DNA from: Curtobacterium sp. 'Ferrero'
Lineage (GTDB): Bacteria > Actinomycetota > Actinomycetes > Actinomycetales > Microbacteriaceae
Direction of reading: 5' to 3'
DNA: 64,000 nt
Assembly: GCF_002412165.1 (NCBI RefSeq)
Contig: NZ_NXIA01000003.1
Coordinates: 5,254 to 69,253, forward strand
Notes under the pieces: generated by a model
What the model was told of the DNA's origin: nothing
Database searches by the model: none
What the model saw: the letters and a program-made list of their open reading frames with translations, nothing else
Part shown: in pieces, positions 32,670 through 42,368 of the stretch
Layout of the letters: the number at the start of each line of letters is the position of its first letter
Position numbering within the stretch: position 1 is the stretch's first letter
Position numbers and translations under genes: made by a program

Positions 32670-34037
32670 CTACTGCGGCATGTCCACGAACCTCGAGAAC
32701 ATCCCGTGGAACGCCACCGTGATCGTGTCCGTCGGCCCATTGCGGTGCTTCGCCACGATCAGGTCCGCCTCACCCTGTCGCGGGTTGTCCTTCTCGTACG
32801 CCGACTCACGGTGCAGCAGGATGACCATGTCGGCGTCCTGCTCGATCGACCCGGACTCACGCAGGTCGGAGATCATCGGCTTCTTGTCGGCACGCTGCTC
32901 CGGACCACGGTTCAGCTGCGACAGGGCGATGACGGGCACGCCGAGCTCCTTGGCCATGAGCTTCAGAGCACGCGAGAACTCGGAGACCTCCTGCTGGCGG
33001 GACTCGACGCGCTTGCCCGAGGTCATGAGCTGCAGGTAGTCGATGACGACGAGCTTGAGGTTGTGCTGCTGCTTGAGTCGGCGGCACTTCGCCCGGATCT
33101 CGACCAGCGTCATGTTGGGGGAGTCGTCGATGAAGAACGGGGCGTCGTTGATGCGCCCGCGGGTCTGCGCGATGGTGGTCCAGTCGCGGGAGTCGACCGT
33201 GCCCTTGCGCATGTTCTGCAGGGGGACGCTCGACTCGGCGGAGAGCAGGCGCATGGCGATCTCGGCGCGGCCCATCTCGAGCGAGAAGAACGCCGCGGTC
33301 TGGTTGTGCTTGAGCGCGGCGGCACGGCACAGGTCGAGCGCGAGCGTGGACTTGCCGAGTGCGGGTCGGGCGGCGACGATGATGAGCTGCCCGGGGTGGA
33401 AACCGTTGGTCAGACCGTCGAGGCCGCTGAACCCGGTCGGCACACCGGTCATCTGCCCGTCGCGTCCCTTGGCGGCCTCGATCTCGTCGATGGCGGCACC
33501 GATGGCGTCGGTCAGGGGGACGTAGTCCTCGGTCTGGACACCGCCGGCGACGTTGTAGACCTCGGCCTGCGCACTGTTGACGAGGTCGGTGACCTCACCC
33601 TCGGACGCGTAGCCCATCTGCACGATCCGGGTGCCGGCGTCCACCAGGCGGCGGAGCACGGCCTTCTCGGCGACGATCGACGCGTAGTACCCGGCGTTCG
33701 CGGCCGTGGGCACCATGCTCGTGACGCTGTGCAGGTACTCGGCGCCACCGGCCCGGGAGAGCAGTCCGGTCTTCGTGAGCTCGTCCGTGACGGCGATGAC
33801 GTCGGTGGGCTCGCCGTGGGAGTACAGCGACAGGATGGCGTCGAAGATGACCTCGTGCTTGGGGATGTAGAAGTCGACCCCGCGCGCGGTCTCGATGACG
33901 TCGGCGACGGCGTCCTTCGACAGCAGCATGCCGCCGATGGTCGACTGCTCGGCGAGGAGGTCGTGCGGCGGCGTCCGCTCCATGCCACCGCGCTCTGCGA
34001 CGTCGCGGGGGGACGGATCGAGATGCGCGATCGACAC
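32670..34037 (-). CDS. dnaB: Replicative DNA helicase DnaB
   Basis: A 455-residue hexameric replicative helicase. The N-terminal primase-binding domain (LLAEQSTIGGMLLSKDAVAD) is followed by a RecA-like core with Walker A ARPALGKSTLALDL and the DnaB motifs MGRAEIAMRLLSAES, VVIDYLQLM and SQLNRGPEQRADKKPM. The GTG at 34037 has AGGAG upstream; the frame runs further 5' without similarity. The stop codon (TAG at 32670-32672) is intact although a 24 kb transposon lies two bases downstream. No intein is present. Confidence 0.96.
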   Translation of the reverse strand: MSIAHLDPSPRDVAERGGMERTPPHDLLAEQSTIGGMLLSKDAVADVIETARGVDFYIPKHEVIFDAILSLYSHGEPTDVIAVTDELTKTGLLSRAGGAEYLHSVTSMVPTAANAGYYASIVAEKAVLRRLVDAGTRIVQMGYASEGEVTDLVNSAQAEVYNVAGGVQTEDYVPLTDAIGAAIDEIEAAKGRDGQMTGVPTGFSGLDGLTNGFHPGQLIIVAARPALGKSTLALDLCRAAALKHNQTAAFFSLEMGRAEIAMRLLSAESSVPLQNMRKGTVDSRDWTTIAQTRGRINDAPFFIDDSPNMTLVEIRAKCRRLKQQHNLKLVVIDYLQLMTSGKRVESRQQEVSEFSRALKLMAKELGVPVIALSQLNRGPEQRADKKPMISDLRESGSIEQDADMVILLHRESAYEKDNPRQGEADLIVAKHRNGPTDTITVAFHGMFSRFVDMPQ

Positions 34038-34140
34038 ACGGACTCCTGTCGTTGGAACGGCGCGAGCCCCTGCCCGCACTGAAGGTCTACCCCGAGCGAC
34101 CGACATCACCGAGTCGCTGGGCCACCGTACGGGGGGAGAG

Positions 34141-34237
34141 TTATCCCCACAAATGGCACCTGTGGATAACTCTGTGGAGAGCCTGCGGAACACGCCGGGG
34201 TGTCGTGTGGACAACTGTGGACAGCCATGTGGACAAC
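34141..34237. promoter_or_regulatory. DnaA-box cluster upstream of dnaB
   Basis: Within 97 bases there are TTATCCCCA (34141), TGTGGATAA (34161-34169, exact), TGTGGACAA (34206-34214), TGTGGACAG (34216-34224) and TGTGGACAA (34229-34237). This is as dense as the origin itself and may regulate dnaB or titrate DnaA. Confidence 0.7.
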
Positions 34238-34467
34238 GAGGGTGTAGAACACAGTTTCGACCCGCTGAACGGGGCTTTTCCGCTCCACACCATGTGTGGA
34301 AAAGTGGGGTTCAAGTTCCCATTGAAGGTTGTCGATCGGGGCGTTTCAGGTGTGTAAAACCAGTTGACAAATCGAAACCTGAGGACAACTTTCTCACGTT
34401 GCTTCCAGGTTCGGCGCACGCACCTGAGCGGTAACCAGCCAGCCGCGAACAGCCAGCCGCACGCACG
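34238..34467. other. Intergenic region between dnaB and rplI terminator
   Basis: No gene. AT-richer than its surroundings, with TTGACAAATCG at 34362-34372 as a possible -35 for something on the plus strand, but nothing starts there. Confidence 0.35.
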
Positions 34468-34505
34468 ACGACGGGCGGGCCTCCCGGAGGAGACCCGCCC
34501 GTCGT
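34468..34505 (-). terminator. Terminator of rpsF-ssb-rpsR-rplI operon
   Basis: ACGACGGGCGGG (34468-34479) pairs with CCCGCCCGTCGT (34494-34505) as a perfect 12-bp stem. The loop can add CCTCC/GGAGG pairing. It lies 17 bases past the rplI stop. Confidence 0.8.
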
Positions 34506-34522
34506 GAGCGGAAGACGCGACC

Positions 34523-34975
34523 TTACTTGGCGGCGACGACCTGGAGGGAGATCACCGCGGTGATGTCCTCGCGCAGACGCACGGTGGCCTCGTGGTCACC
34601 GACGGTCTTGATGGTCGCGGGGACCTCGACCTTGCGCTTGTCCAGCGAACCGACGCCCTGCGCCTGGACCGCGTCGGCGACGTCCGCCGGGCGGACCGAA
34701 CCGAACAGGCGGCCGTCCTTGCCGGCCTTGACGGTCAGCTTGATGGTGGCGTTCTCGAGCTTCATCTTGAGGTCCTGGGCCTCTTCGATGGTGGCGAGCT
34801 CGCGAGCGGCACGGGCCGCACGGATCGACTCGACCTGCTTCTCGCCGCCCTTGGACCACGCGACGGCGAAGCCCTGGGGGATGAGGTAGTTGCGGGCGTA
34901 GCCGTTCTTGACGTCGACGACGTCACCGGCGGAACCGAGGCCGGAGACCTCGTGGGTGAGGATGAGCTTCGACAT
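34523..34975 (-). CDS. rplI: 50S ribosomal protein L9
   Basis: A 150-residue L9 with the N-terminal signature [20 protein letters not shown], then [20 protein letters not shown], and a C-terminal domain joined by the usual long helix ([20 protein letters not shown]). Binds 23S rRNA. Last gene of the rpsF-ssb-rpsR-rplI operon; 14 bases separate it from rpsR. Confidence 0.97.
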   Translation of the reverse strand: MSKLILTHEVSGLGSAGDVVDVKNGYARNYLIPQGFAVAWSKGGEKQVESIRAARAARELATIEEAQDLKMKLENATIKLTVKAGKDGRLFGSVRPADVADAVQAQGVGSLDKRKVEVPATIKTVGDHEATVRLREDITAVISLQVVAAK

Positions 34976-34989
34976 GGGTGATCCTCCGA

Positions 34990-35247
34990 TCAGCGGCCGG
35001 AGCCGGCGTAGGGGAGGAGCGCCATCTCACGGGCGTTCTTCACGGCACGGGCGATGAGGCGCTGCTCCTGGACGGAGACGCCGGTGATGCGACGGGCGCG
35101 GATCTTGCCACGCTCGGAGATGAACTTGCGAAGGGTCGCGACGTCCTTGTAGTCGATGACGCCGACCTTGATCGACTTCGCGGGAGCGGCGTTCTTGCCG
35201 CCCTTGCCGCGAGGCTTCCGGCGGTCGCCGGTGCTCTTTCCAGCCAT
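34990..35247 (-). CDS. rpsR: 30S ribosomal protein S18
   Basis: An 85-residue S18 with [20 protein letters not shown] and [20 protein letters not shown]. The N-terminus [20 protein letters not shown] lacks the zinc-binding Cys residues of C+ S18 forms. Third gene of the operon. Confidence 0.97.
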   Translation of the reverse strand: MAGKSTGDRRKPRGKGGKNAAPAKSIKVGVIDYKDVATLRKFISERGKIRARRITGVSVQEQRLIARAVKNAREMALLPYAGSGR

Positions 35248-35294
35248 TGTTTTTCCTTAGAGATGAAGAAGTTGTGTCCGGTGGACCGGAGGGA

Positions 35295-35852
35295 TCAGAA
35301 CGGGGTCTCGTCGTCGTACGAGCCGCCGGGCGTGCTCCACACGTCGTTCGACTGTGCGTTGCCACCCTGCTGGCCGCCCTGGGGCGACCACGGTGCGTCC
35401 GACTGACCGCCGCCGTTGTTCCAGTTGCCGCCGCCGTTGCCGCCAGCGTTGCCGCCGCCGACCTGGCCACGACCGCCGCCGTTGCCACCCGCAGCACGGG
35501 TGACCTGCGCGGTCGCGTAGCGGAGCGAGGGGCCGATTTCGTCGACCTCGAGCTCGATGCTCGTGCGCTGCTGGCCCTCACGGTCCTGGTACGAGCGCTG
35601 ACGCAGACGGCCCTGCGCGATGACGCGCGAACCCTTCGTCAGCGAGCCCGCCACGTGCTCGGCGAACTCGCGCCACACGCTCGCGCGGAGGAACAGCGCG
35701 TCGCCGTCCTTCCACTCGTTCGCCTGACGGTCGAACGTGCGCGGGGTGGAGGCGATGGTGAAGTTCGCCACCGCGAGCCCGTTCTGCGTGTAGCGCAGCT
35801 CGGGGTCCGCGGTGAGGTTGCCCACCACCGTGATGACGGTTTCGCCGGCCAT
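35295..35852 (-). CDS. ssb: Single-stranded DNA-binding protein
   Basis: A 185-residue SSB. OB-fold at residues 1-115 ([20 protein letters not shown], then [20 protein letters not shown]) is followed by a Gly/Asn/Gln-rich linker and the acidic tip SYDDETPF that recruits partner proteins. Located between rpsF and rpsR, 2 bases from the former, as in most bacteria. Confidence 0.97.
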   Translation of the reverse strand: MAGETVITVVGNLTADPELRYTQNGLAVANFTIASTPRTFDRQANEWKDGDALFLRASVWREFAEHVAGSLTKGSRVIAQGRLRQRSYQDREGQQRTSIELEVDEIGPSLRYATAQVTRAAGGNGGGRGQVGGGNAGGNGGGNWNNGGGQSDAPWSPQGGQQGGNAQSNDVWSTPGGSYDDETPF

Positions 35853-35855
35853 GAC

Positions 35856-36227
35856 TTACTCGGCGCTCGCGGTCGCGTTCGCGGCCTTGCGGGCCGCGCG
35901 GGCCTCGTCGCGCTGCTTCTGGGCGGCGACCTGGGCGATCGCCTCCTCGGCGCGGAGGACCTTCGTGCGGAGGACGGCCTCGGAGAGACCGAGCTGACGG
36001 TCGAGCTCCTTGGCGGCCTCGGGGGAGGACGTGAAGTCCACGACGGCGTAGATGCCCTCGGACTTCTTCGCGATCTCGTAGGCGAGACGACGACGGCCCC
36101 AGACGTCCACGTTGTCGACGGTCCCACCGTCGTTGCGGATCACGGCGAGGAACTTGTCCAGGCTGGGAGCGACGGTGCGCTCGTCGATCTCGGGGTCGAG
36201 GATCGCCATCAGTTCGTACTGGTGCAT
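35856..36227 (-). CDS. rpsF: 30S ribosomal protein S6
   Basis: A 123-residue S6 beginning [20 protein letters not shown] with [20 protein letters not shown]. It has an Ala/Lys/Arg-rich tail after residue 100. The ATG at 36227 has AAAGGAGGTGGG upstream, a very strong ribosome site that sets the start. First gene of the operon. Confidence 0.96.
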   Translation of the reverse strand: MHQYELMAILDPEIDERTVAPSLDKFLAVIRNDGGTVDNVDVWGRRRLAYEIAKKSEGIYAVVDFTSSPEAAKELDRQLGLSEAVLRTKVLRAEEAIAQVAAQKQRDEARAARKAANATASAE

Positions 36228-36412
36228 GCGGAACCCACCTCCTTTGGTCTCGGCGGCTCCGGGCGGTTCCCGGAGCAGGAGGGTTGATGCATGTGTCAGC
36301 GCGCAGACGCGCGGAGACAACCTGAGTAGCCTACCGGACCGCCTGGAGGCGCGCCACCCGCCTGTGGAAGCCGCTGCGGTCCTCTCCCCACCGGCACGGC
36401 ACCCGGGGTGCG

Positions 36413-36473
36413 GAACCAGGTTCCGGACACGGAACCGCGCTTTTCCGGGGTTCTGTGTCCGAAACCTGGTTTC
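36413..36473. terminator. Long 24-bp imperfect hairpin between cca and rpsF
   Basis: Arms at 36413-36436 and 36449-36472 match at 21 of 24 positions around a 12-base loop. It lies 15 bases past the cca stop, so it probably ends that transcript. Its length and internal sub-palindromes (AACCAGGTT) are unusual for a simple terminator. Confidence 0.6.
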
Positions 36474-36487
36474 GGGTGTTCCGACGC

Positions 36488-37915
36488 TCAGTCGCGCGCC
36501 GCCCACCAAGCACGCAGTCGCGCCTCGGCCTCGTCGGGACCGAGCGGCCCCTCGTCCATCCGGGTCTCGAGCAGGAAGCGGTAGGCCTCGCCGACGGCCC
36601 GACCGGGAGCGATGTCGAGGATGCGCATGATGTCGTCGCCGGTGAGGTCGGGACGGATCGAGTCGAGTTCCTCTTGTTCGGCGAGCGTGGCGATGCGGTC
36701 CTCGAGGTCGTCGTACGCGAACCCGAGCCGGTCGGCCTTGCGCCGGTTCCGCGTGGTGACGTCCGAGCGGGTGAGCATGTGCAGGCGCTCGAGCTGCGGC
36801 CCCGCGTCCCGCACGTACCGTCGGACGGCCGAGTCGGTCCACGCACCGTCCGTGTACCCGAAGAAGCGCAGGTGGAGCTCGATGAGCCGGGCGACCGCGG
36901 CGATCGTGTCGTTGTCGAACCGCAGCGCTCGGAGCCGCTTCTTCGCGAGCTTCGCACCGACGAGGTCGTGGTGGTGGAAGCTGACGGCCCCGCCGGGCTC
37001 GAGCTTCCGGGTCGCGGGCTTGCCGATGTCGTGCAGGAGCGCGGCCAGCCGGAGCACGGTGTCCGGTGCCTCGCCGGGGTGGCGCTCGGCCTCGTACCCG
37101 ATCGCCTGCGTCAGCACCGTGAGCGAGTGCTCGTAGACGTCCTTGTGGTGGTGGTGCTCGTCGATCTCGAGCCGCATCGCCGGCAGCTCGGGCAGGAACC
37201 GCTCGGCGAGACCGGTGTCCACGAGGAGTCGCAGTCCGGGGACGGGGTCGGCGGTGCCCAGGAGCTTGACGAACTCGTCCCGGACCCGCTCGGCGGACAC
37301 GATCTCGAGGGAGTCCGCCAGCTCGGTCATGGCGTCCCGCACGTCGTCGGACACCGTGAACCCGAGCTGCGACGTGAACCGCGCGGCCCGCATCATCCGC
37401 AGCGGGTCGTCCCGGAACGACACCGTCGCCTGCTGCGGGGTGCGCAGCCGCCCGGCGAGCAGGTCCTCGACCCCGCCGTGCACGTCGACGAGCTCACGCT
37501 GGGGGAGCCGGAGCGCCATCGCGTTCACCGTGAAGTCCCGCCGCAGCAGGTCGTCCTGGATCGTCTCGCCGAACGCGACCTCGGGCTTCCGGGTCTCGCC
37601 GTCGTAGACGTCGCTGCGGTACGTCGTGATCTCGACCTGCTCGTCGCGCACGCGGGCGGCGATGGTGCCGAACTGCCGACCGACGTCCCAGGTCGCGCCG
37701 GCGATCGGCTCGACGATGCGGAGGACCTCGTCGGGGGTGGCGTCGGTCGTGAAGTCGAGGTCGGTCACCGGCCGCCCGAGGAAGGCGTCGCGCACCGGCC
37801 CGCCGACGAGGGCGAGCTCGTGTCCGGCGTCGGCGAACGCCCGTGCGAGGGTGGCCACGGGGAGGGTTTCGGCGAGTGCGTCGAGTCGCTCGACGGCCTG
37901 GGCAACGGACTGCAT
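36488..37915 (-). CDS. cca: CCA-adding tRNA nucleotidyltransferase
   Basis: A 475-residue class II nucleotidyltransferase that builds or repairs the 3' CCA of tRNAs. It has [13 protein letters not shown] and [15 protein letters not shown] (G-G/DxD motif), the tRNA-binding pieces [11 protein letters not shown] and [18 protein letters not shown], and an HD-type C-terminal domain ([14 protein letters not shown]). Start ATG at 37915 gives a typical length; the open frame extends 23 residues upstream without similarity. Divergent from the DUF6049-MurJ gene. Confidence 0.94.
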   Translation of the reverse strand: MQSVAQAVERLDALAETLPVATLARAFADAGHELALVGGPVRDAFLGRPVTDLDFTTDATPDEVLRIVEPIAGATWDVGRQFGTIAARVRDEQVEITTYRSDVYDGETRKPEVAFGETIQDDLLRRDFTVNAMALRLPQRELVDVHGGVEDLLAGRLRTPQQATVSFRDDPLRMMRAARFTSQLGFTVSDDVRDAMTELADSLEIVSAERVRDEFVKLLGTADPVPGLRLLVDTGLAERFLPELPAMRLEIDEHHHHKDVYEHSLTVLTQAIGYEAERHPGEAPDTVLRLAALLHDIGKPATRKLEPGGAVSFHHHDLVGAKLAKKRLRALRFDNDTIAAVARLIELHLRFFGYTDGAWTDSAVRRYVRDAGPQLERLHMLTRSDVTTRNRRKADRLGFAYDDLEDRIATLAEQEELDSIRPDLTGDDIMRILDIAPGRAVGEAYRFLLETRMDEGPLGPDEAEARLRAWWAARD

Positions 37916-38042
37916 GACGGACCAATCCTCCCAGATCGTGCCCACGAGTTCTCCACACCCTGCGCGCGCACGGGCGGTGTTCATGGACGGGCCTCATACA
38001 CTCGTGACCGGTCCGGGTCGATCCGCCGGACCCACCTTCCGC

Positions 38043-41000
38043 ATGCAGCTCTTCCGCACCTCGCTCGCCGTCGCCGCGTCGGCCCTCGTCGCCCTCGGCC
38101 TCGTCACCGCGCCCTCGACCGCGACCCCGGCGGAGGCGGTCACGACGTCCACCGTCCGGACCGCGACCGCCGACCCGTCCGGGTCGGCGGAGGGGAAGAC
38201 GAGCGTCACGGTCGCACCCGCCGACCGCGGGGTGGTCCGCCGGGGCGAGGAGCTCGAGCTCTCGGTGACGGTGACGAACGACACCGACCAGGCGCTGCCC
38301 GCCGGCACCGCCGAGCTCGACATCTTCCGCTCCGTGAGCTCGCGCGACCTGCTCGCCGACTGGCTCAGCGACACCAGCACGACCGGTTACCCCGGCGCCC
38401 CGATGGACTCGGTCGACGTCCCGGCCGTCCCCGCGCACCGTTCGGTCACGCTCGGGTCCATCAAGATCGTCGCCGGGAACGTCGGGCTCGGCGGGTACTC
38501 CTCGTTCGGTGCCCGACGCATCGCGGCCGTGTACACCGCCGGCGACACCACGGCGATCGGTCGTTCGGCGATCACCTGGTACCCGGACTTCGAGCAGACC
38601 CCGGTCGGCGTCTCCGTCGCGATGCCGATCACGGTGCCGCAGACCGCCTCCGGGTTCCTCCCCGCCAACGAGCTCGCCGCCGCCACCGCCGTCGACGGCA
38701 CCCTGACGCAGCAGCTCGACGCCGCCGAGGGCCACAACGTCGCCGTGGCGATCGACCCGCGCATCATCGCCTCCATCCGGGTGCTCGGGCAGAACGCGCC
38801 CTCGACCGCGCTCGCCTGGCTGCAGCGACTCGAGTCGATCCGGAACGAGACCTTCGCGCTCCCGTGGGCCGACGCCGACGTCACGGGCCTGCGGCAGGCC
38901 GGGTCGGACGGCATCCTCGGGCCGATCTCCCTCGACCAGCAGGTCGACCCGGACGACTTCCCCGGCGCCTCCACGCCGAGCCCGAGCCCGACGTCGTCCG
39001 CCACCGGGACGCCCACGAGCGGCGCCACGACGGCCCCGGACGCCACGCCGACCGACACGGCGACCGGACCCACCGACGGAGCCACGGGCGGCACGGACGG
39101 CACGGGTTCGACGACCGACCCGGACAGCACCGACGTCCTGCCGACCACCGCGTCGCTCCTCGACTTCGACTACTCGATGGACGCCGTCGCCTGGCCCGTC
39201 GAGGGCACGGTGAACCAGGGCGACCTGCCCGCCCTCACCAAGGCCGGCACGAAGACGACGATCATCGCCAGCGGCAACACCTCGGCGGGCGCCGACACGA
39301 CCATCTCGGCGTCCGAGAAGATCGGCGACGCCCACGTCCTCGTCGCGGACCAGGCGATGTCCTCCCTGCTCCGTCGTGCCGCCACGGCGACCGACCAGCG
39401 CACCTGGGACACCGCGATGTCCGACCTCACCGCGACGCTCGCGACCGCGGCCCGCGCGGGGACGGCGGCGAACCCGGTGCTGCTGACCCTCGGCCGCGAG
39501 TGGCCGTCGGACTCCTCGCGGCTCGCCGACGCCCTCGACGCCCTCGAGCAGACCCCGTGGGTCGCCCCGACCGACCTGTCCTCCACCGCGTCGGCGACCG
39601 CCGGGTCGCTCACGCTGCGGAACTCGTCCGACGGCGACGAGCGCATCGACCGGCTGGAGCGGCTCGTCGACGGCGAGCAGTCCCTCGCGTCCTTCGCCAC
39701 GGCGCTCGACACCCCGACCGCGGTGACCGCGCCGGCCCGCCTGCAGCTCCTCGCGCTGGCCTCCAACGCGTGGCGCGGCAGCGACGACGCCCTCGACCAG
39801 GCGATCACGAACCGGGTCGCCCGGTGGTCGAGGGAGACCCAGCAGGTCGGCATCGTCGACTCCAGCAGCCTGACCCTGCTCGGCGACCGGTCGTCCCTGC
39901 CGATCTCGATCCGGAACGAGTCGCAGTACCCGGTCACCGTGCGCCTCAGCGTGCAGCCCTCGAACTCGGCGCTCCGCGTCGTGCGGAACGACATCGAGGT
40001 GAAGGTCCAGAAGGAGTCGTCGACCCGGACCACCGTGCCCGTGCAGTCCGTCGCGAACGGCAAGGTCACACTCACGATGACCCTGACGAGCCCGACCGGC
40101 GAGCGGATCGCCGCCCCGGCGACCGTCGAACTGAACGTGCAGGCCCAGTGGGAGACGGTCATCACCGCCGCCGCGGCCGTCGCGTTGATCGCGATCTTCG
40201 GTTTCGGTATCTTCCGCAGCATCCGCAAGCGGGCCCGCCGCCGCCGGGGCGAGATCGACGACGACGAGGACCCGAACCGCCCGCTGGACGTCCAGCCCGA
40301 CCGGCCGGTAGGCACGGGAGACCCCGCCTCGCCGGCTGCGGTGCCGCAGCCGGCCGGGTCCGCACCGCGGACGGACGCGCTCGGGAGCGCCGTCGCGCAC
40401 CGCGCGGCCGGCGCCCCGACCGTCGCCCGGCCGGAGCCGTCCGACCAGGCCGTCGCGCTCGACCAGGCCCCCGCGCTCGACCAGACCGCCGCGGGCGACC
40501 AGGCCGCTCCGCGCGACCACGGCGACCGCTCCGGTGACGCAAGCCACCGCGGCGGGGACGAGCCGCGCCTCCCGGCCGGCGTGACGGACGACGGGAACGT
40601 CGTGGACGAGGAGTCGACCATCAGCACCAACCAGGCCGAGCCCGTGGTCGATGCCCAGCCCGTCGCAGAGCGCAGCCTCGGCCGCGCGAGCGCCATGCTC
40701 GCCGCGGGGACCATGGTCTCCCGGGTCCTCGGCTTCGCGAAGACGATCATCCTGGCCTACGCGATCGGGCAGCAGGGCTCCGTCGCGGCCGACGCCTTCG
40801 CCGTGTCGAACCAGCTGCCGAACAACATCTACGCGCTCATCGCCGGCGGCCTGCTCTCCGCCGTGCTGATCCCGCAGATCGTCCGGTCGATGCAGCAGCA
40901 CACCGACGGCGGGACGGCGTACGTCAACAAGATCGTCACGCTCGGCGGGTCGCTGTTCGTGGTCATCACGGTCATCGCCACCGTGCTCGCCCCGGTCCTC

Positions 41001-42296
41001 GTCCGGCTGTACAGCACGCAGGCGGGCGACGGCTCGAAGGGCTTCAGCCCGGCCCAGACCGACCTCGCGGTGGCGTTCGCGTTCTGGTGCCTGCCGCAGA
41101 TCCTCTTCTACGCGATGTACTCGCTCCTCGGCGAGGTCCTCAACGCCAAGCAGGTGTTCGGCCCGTTCACGTGGGCTCCGCTCATCAACAACGTGATCGC
41201 GGTCGCCGGGCTCATCGTGTTCATGGCCCTGTTCGGCGACCGCTCGGTGAACGCCGGACTCGACGACTGGACGCCGGCGAAGATCGCTGTGCTCGCCGGC
41301 AGCGCCTCGTTCGGTGTGGTCGCGCAGGCGGCGTTCCTGCCGTTCTTCTGGCGCCGCGCCGGCCTGACCTTCCGTCCCGACTTCCGGTGGCGCGGAGTGG
41401 GGCTCAAGGCGACCGGGACCGCAGCCGGGTGGCTGTTCGCGATGATCCTCGTCACGCAGCTCGCCGGGCTCGTGCAGTCGCGGGTGTCCTCGCTCGGCAC
41501 CGGGGCCGCGGGCAACGCGGTGCTCCAGAACGCCTGGCTGCTCTTCATGCTGCCGCACTCGATCATCACGGTGTCGATCGCGACGGCGTACTTCACCCGG
41601 ATGAGCCACGACGCCGAACGCGGGGACCTCGACGCCGTCCGAAGGAACCTGTCGCTCAGCCTGCGGATCGTCGGACTCTTCACGGTGTTCGCGTCCGTGG
41701 CGCTCATGGTCGTGTCGGTGCCGTTCGGCCGGATCTTCGCGAGCACGTTCGACGGAGCGCTGTCGATCGGCGCCGTGCTGCTGGCCTACATGCCCGGCCT
41801 GGTGCTGTTCAGCATGCTCTTCATCATCCAGCGCGTGTTCTGGGCCCTGCACGACCACCGGACGCCGTTCCTCATGCAGTGCGTGCAGTCGGCGCTGTTC
41901 GTCATCGGGGCCCTCGCGGTGTCGCTGCTGCCGGGTGAGGCCATCGGGTTCGCGATCGCGGCCTGCACGACGCTCGCGGGGTCCACGCAGACCGTCGTCG
42001 CGCTCGTGCTCGTGTCGCGTCGCCTGCGGGGGATGGAGGGGCCGAACGTGCTCCGCTCGCACCTGCAGTTCATCGTGGCCGCCGTCGTCGCCGGGGTCGT
42101 CGGCCTGGGCGTCGTCTGGTTCTTCGGGGCGTTCACGCCGAGCGGGTTCGCCATGGCCGACGCGACGGGCGCCGTGCTGACGATCCTGCTCACCGGTGCC
42201 GTCATGGCGCTCGTGTACTTCGGGGTCCTGGCGCTCGCCCGCAACCAGGAGATCCGCGGCGCCGTGGACATCGTGCGGGCCCGCCTCGGTCGGTGA
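38043..42296 (+). CDS. murJ: DUF6049-MurJ joined frame (lipid II flippase with extracellular N-terminal part)
   Basis: An uninterrupted frame of 1417 residues. Residues 1-34 are a signal peptide (LAVAASALVALGLVTAPSTA). Residues 35-700 form a DUF6049-type extracytoplasmic region with a Ser/Thr/Pro/Gly-rich linker near 310-360. A membrane segment at about 703-721 (ITAAAAVALIAIFGFGIF) is followed by RKRARRRRGE and a 150-residue cytoplasmic linker with DQA repeats. From about 878 (SLGRASAMLAAGTMVSRVLG) a full MurJ/MviN flippase of about 14 membrane segments follows, which moves lipid II across the membrane in peptidoglycan synthesis. These are normally two neighbouring genes in this family; here no stop separates them. 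An alternative is internal initiation of MurJ, for example at GTG 40602. An upstream ATG at 37983 is less likely. Confidence 0.85.
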   Translation: MQLFRTSLAVAASALVALGLVTAPSTATPAEAVTTSTVRTATADPSGSAEGKTSVTVAPADRGVVRRGEELELSVTVTNDTDQALPAGTAELDIFRSVSSRDLLADWLSDTSTTGYPGAPMDSVDVPAVPAHRSVTLGSIKIVAGNVGLGGYSSFGARRIAAVYTAGDTTAIGRSAITWYPDFEQTPVGVSVAMPITVPQTASGFLPANELAAATAVDGTLTQQLDAAEGHNVAVAIDPRIIASIRVLGQNAPSTALAWLQRLESIRNETFALPWADADVTGLRQAGSDGILGPISLDQQVDPDDFPGASTPSPSPTSSATGTPTSGATTAPDATPTDTATGPTDGATGGTDGTGSTTDPDSTDVLPTTASLLDFDYSMDAVAWPVEGTVNQGDLPALTKAGTKTTIIASGNTSAGADTTISASEKIGDAHVLVADQAMSSLLRRAATATDQRTWDTAMSDLTATLATAARAGTAANPVLLTLGREWPSDSSRLADALDALEQTPWVAPTDLSSTASATAGSLTLRNSSDGDERIDRLERLVDGEQSLASFATALDTPTAVTAPARLQLLALASNAWRGSDDALDQAITNRVARWSRETQQVGIVDSSSLTLLGDRSSLPISIRNESQYPVTVRLSVQPSNSALRVVRNDIEVKVQKESSTRTTVPVQSVANGKVTLTMTLTSPTGERIAAPATVELNVQAQWETVITAAAAVALIAIFGFGIFRSIRKRARRRRGEIDDDEDPNRPLDVQPDRPVGTGDPASPAAVPQPAGSAPRTDALGSAVAHRAAGAPTVARPEPSDQAVALDQAPALDQTAAGDQAAPRDHGDRSGDASHRGGDEPRLPAGVTDDGNVVDEESTISTNQAEPVVDAQPVAERSLGRASAMLAAGTMVSRVLGFAKTIILAYAIGQQGSVAADAFAVSNQLPNNIYALIAGGLLSAVLIPQIVRSMQQHTDGGTAYVNKIVTLGGSLFVVITVIATVLAPVLVRLYSTQAGDGSKGFSPAQTDLAVAFAFWCLPQILFYAMYSLLGEVLNAKQVFGPFTWAPLINNVIAVAGLIVFMALFGDRSVNAGLDDWTPAKIAVLAGSASFGVVAQAAFLPFFWRRAGLTFRPDFRWRGVGLKATGTAAGWLFAMILVTQLAGLVQSRVSSLGTGAAGNAVLQNAWLLFMLPHSIITVSIATAYFTRMSHDAERGDLDAVRRNLSLSLRIVGLFTVFASVALMVVSVPFGRIFASTFDGALSIGAVLLAYMPGLVLFSMLFIIQRVFWALHDHRTPFLMQCVQSALFVIGALAVSLLPGEAIGFAIAACTTLAGSTQTVVALVLVSRRLRGMEGPNVLRSHLQFIVAAVVAGVVGLGVVWFFGAFTPSGFAMADATGAVLTILLTGAVMALVYFGVLALARNQEIRGAVDIVRARLGR

Positions 42297-42368
42297 CCAG
42301 CCCGCGTGGAATGCCGCGCCGGTAGCATGTGTTGACCCGGTCAGCACTCAACGGAAGGGCAGCGAGGC

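Noticed and set aside
39100..39200. Frameshift or sequencing error inside the DUF6049 part
   Set aside because: The frame stays open with consistent composition through the Ser/Thr-rich linker; nothing indicates a shift.
37494..42347. 1617-codon open frame on the minus strand opposite the DUF6049-MurJ gene
   Set aside because: Low-complexity Arg/Gly/Glu/Asp-rich translation typical of the mirror frame of a GC-rich gene; no domains; the plus strand codes for a recognisable protein.
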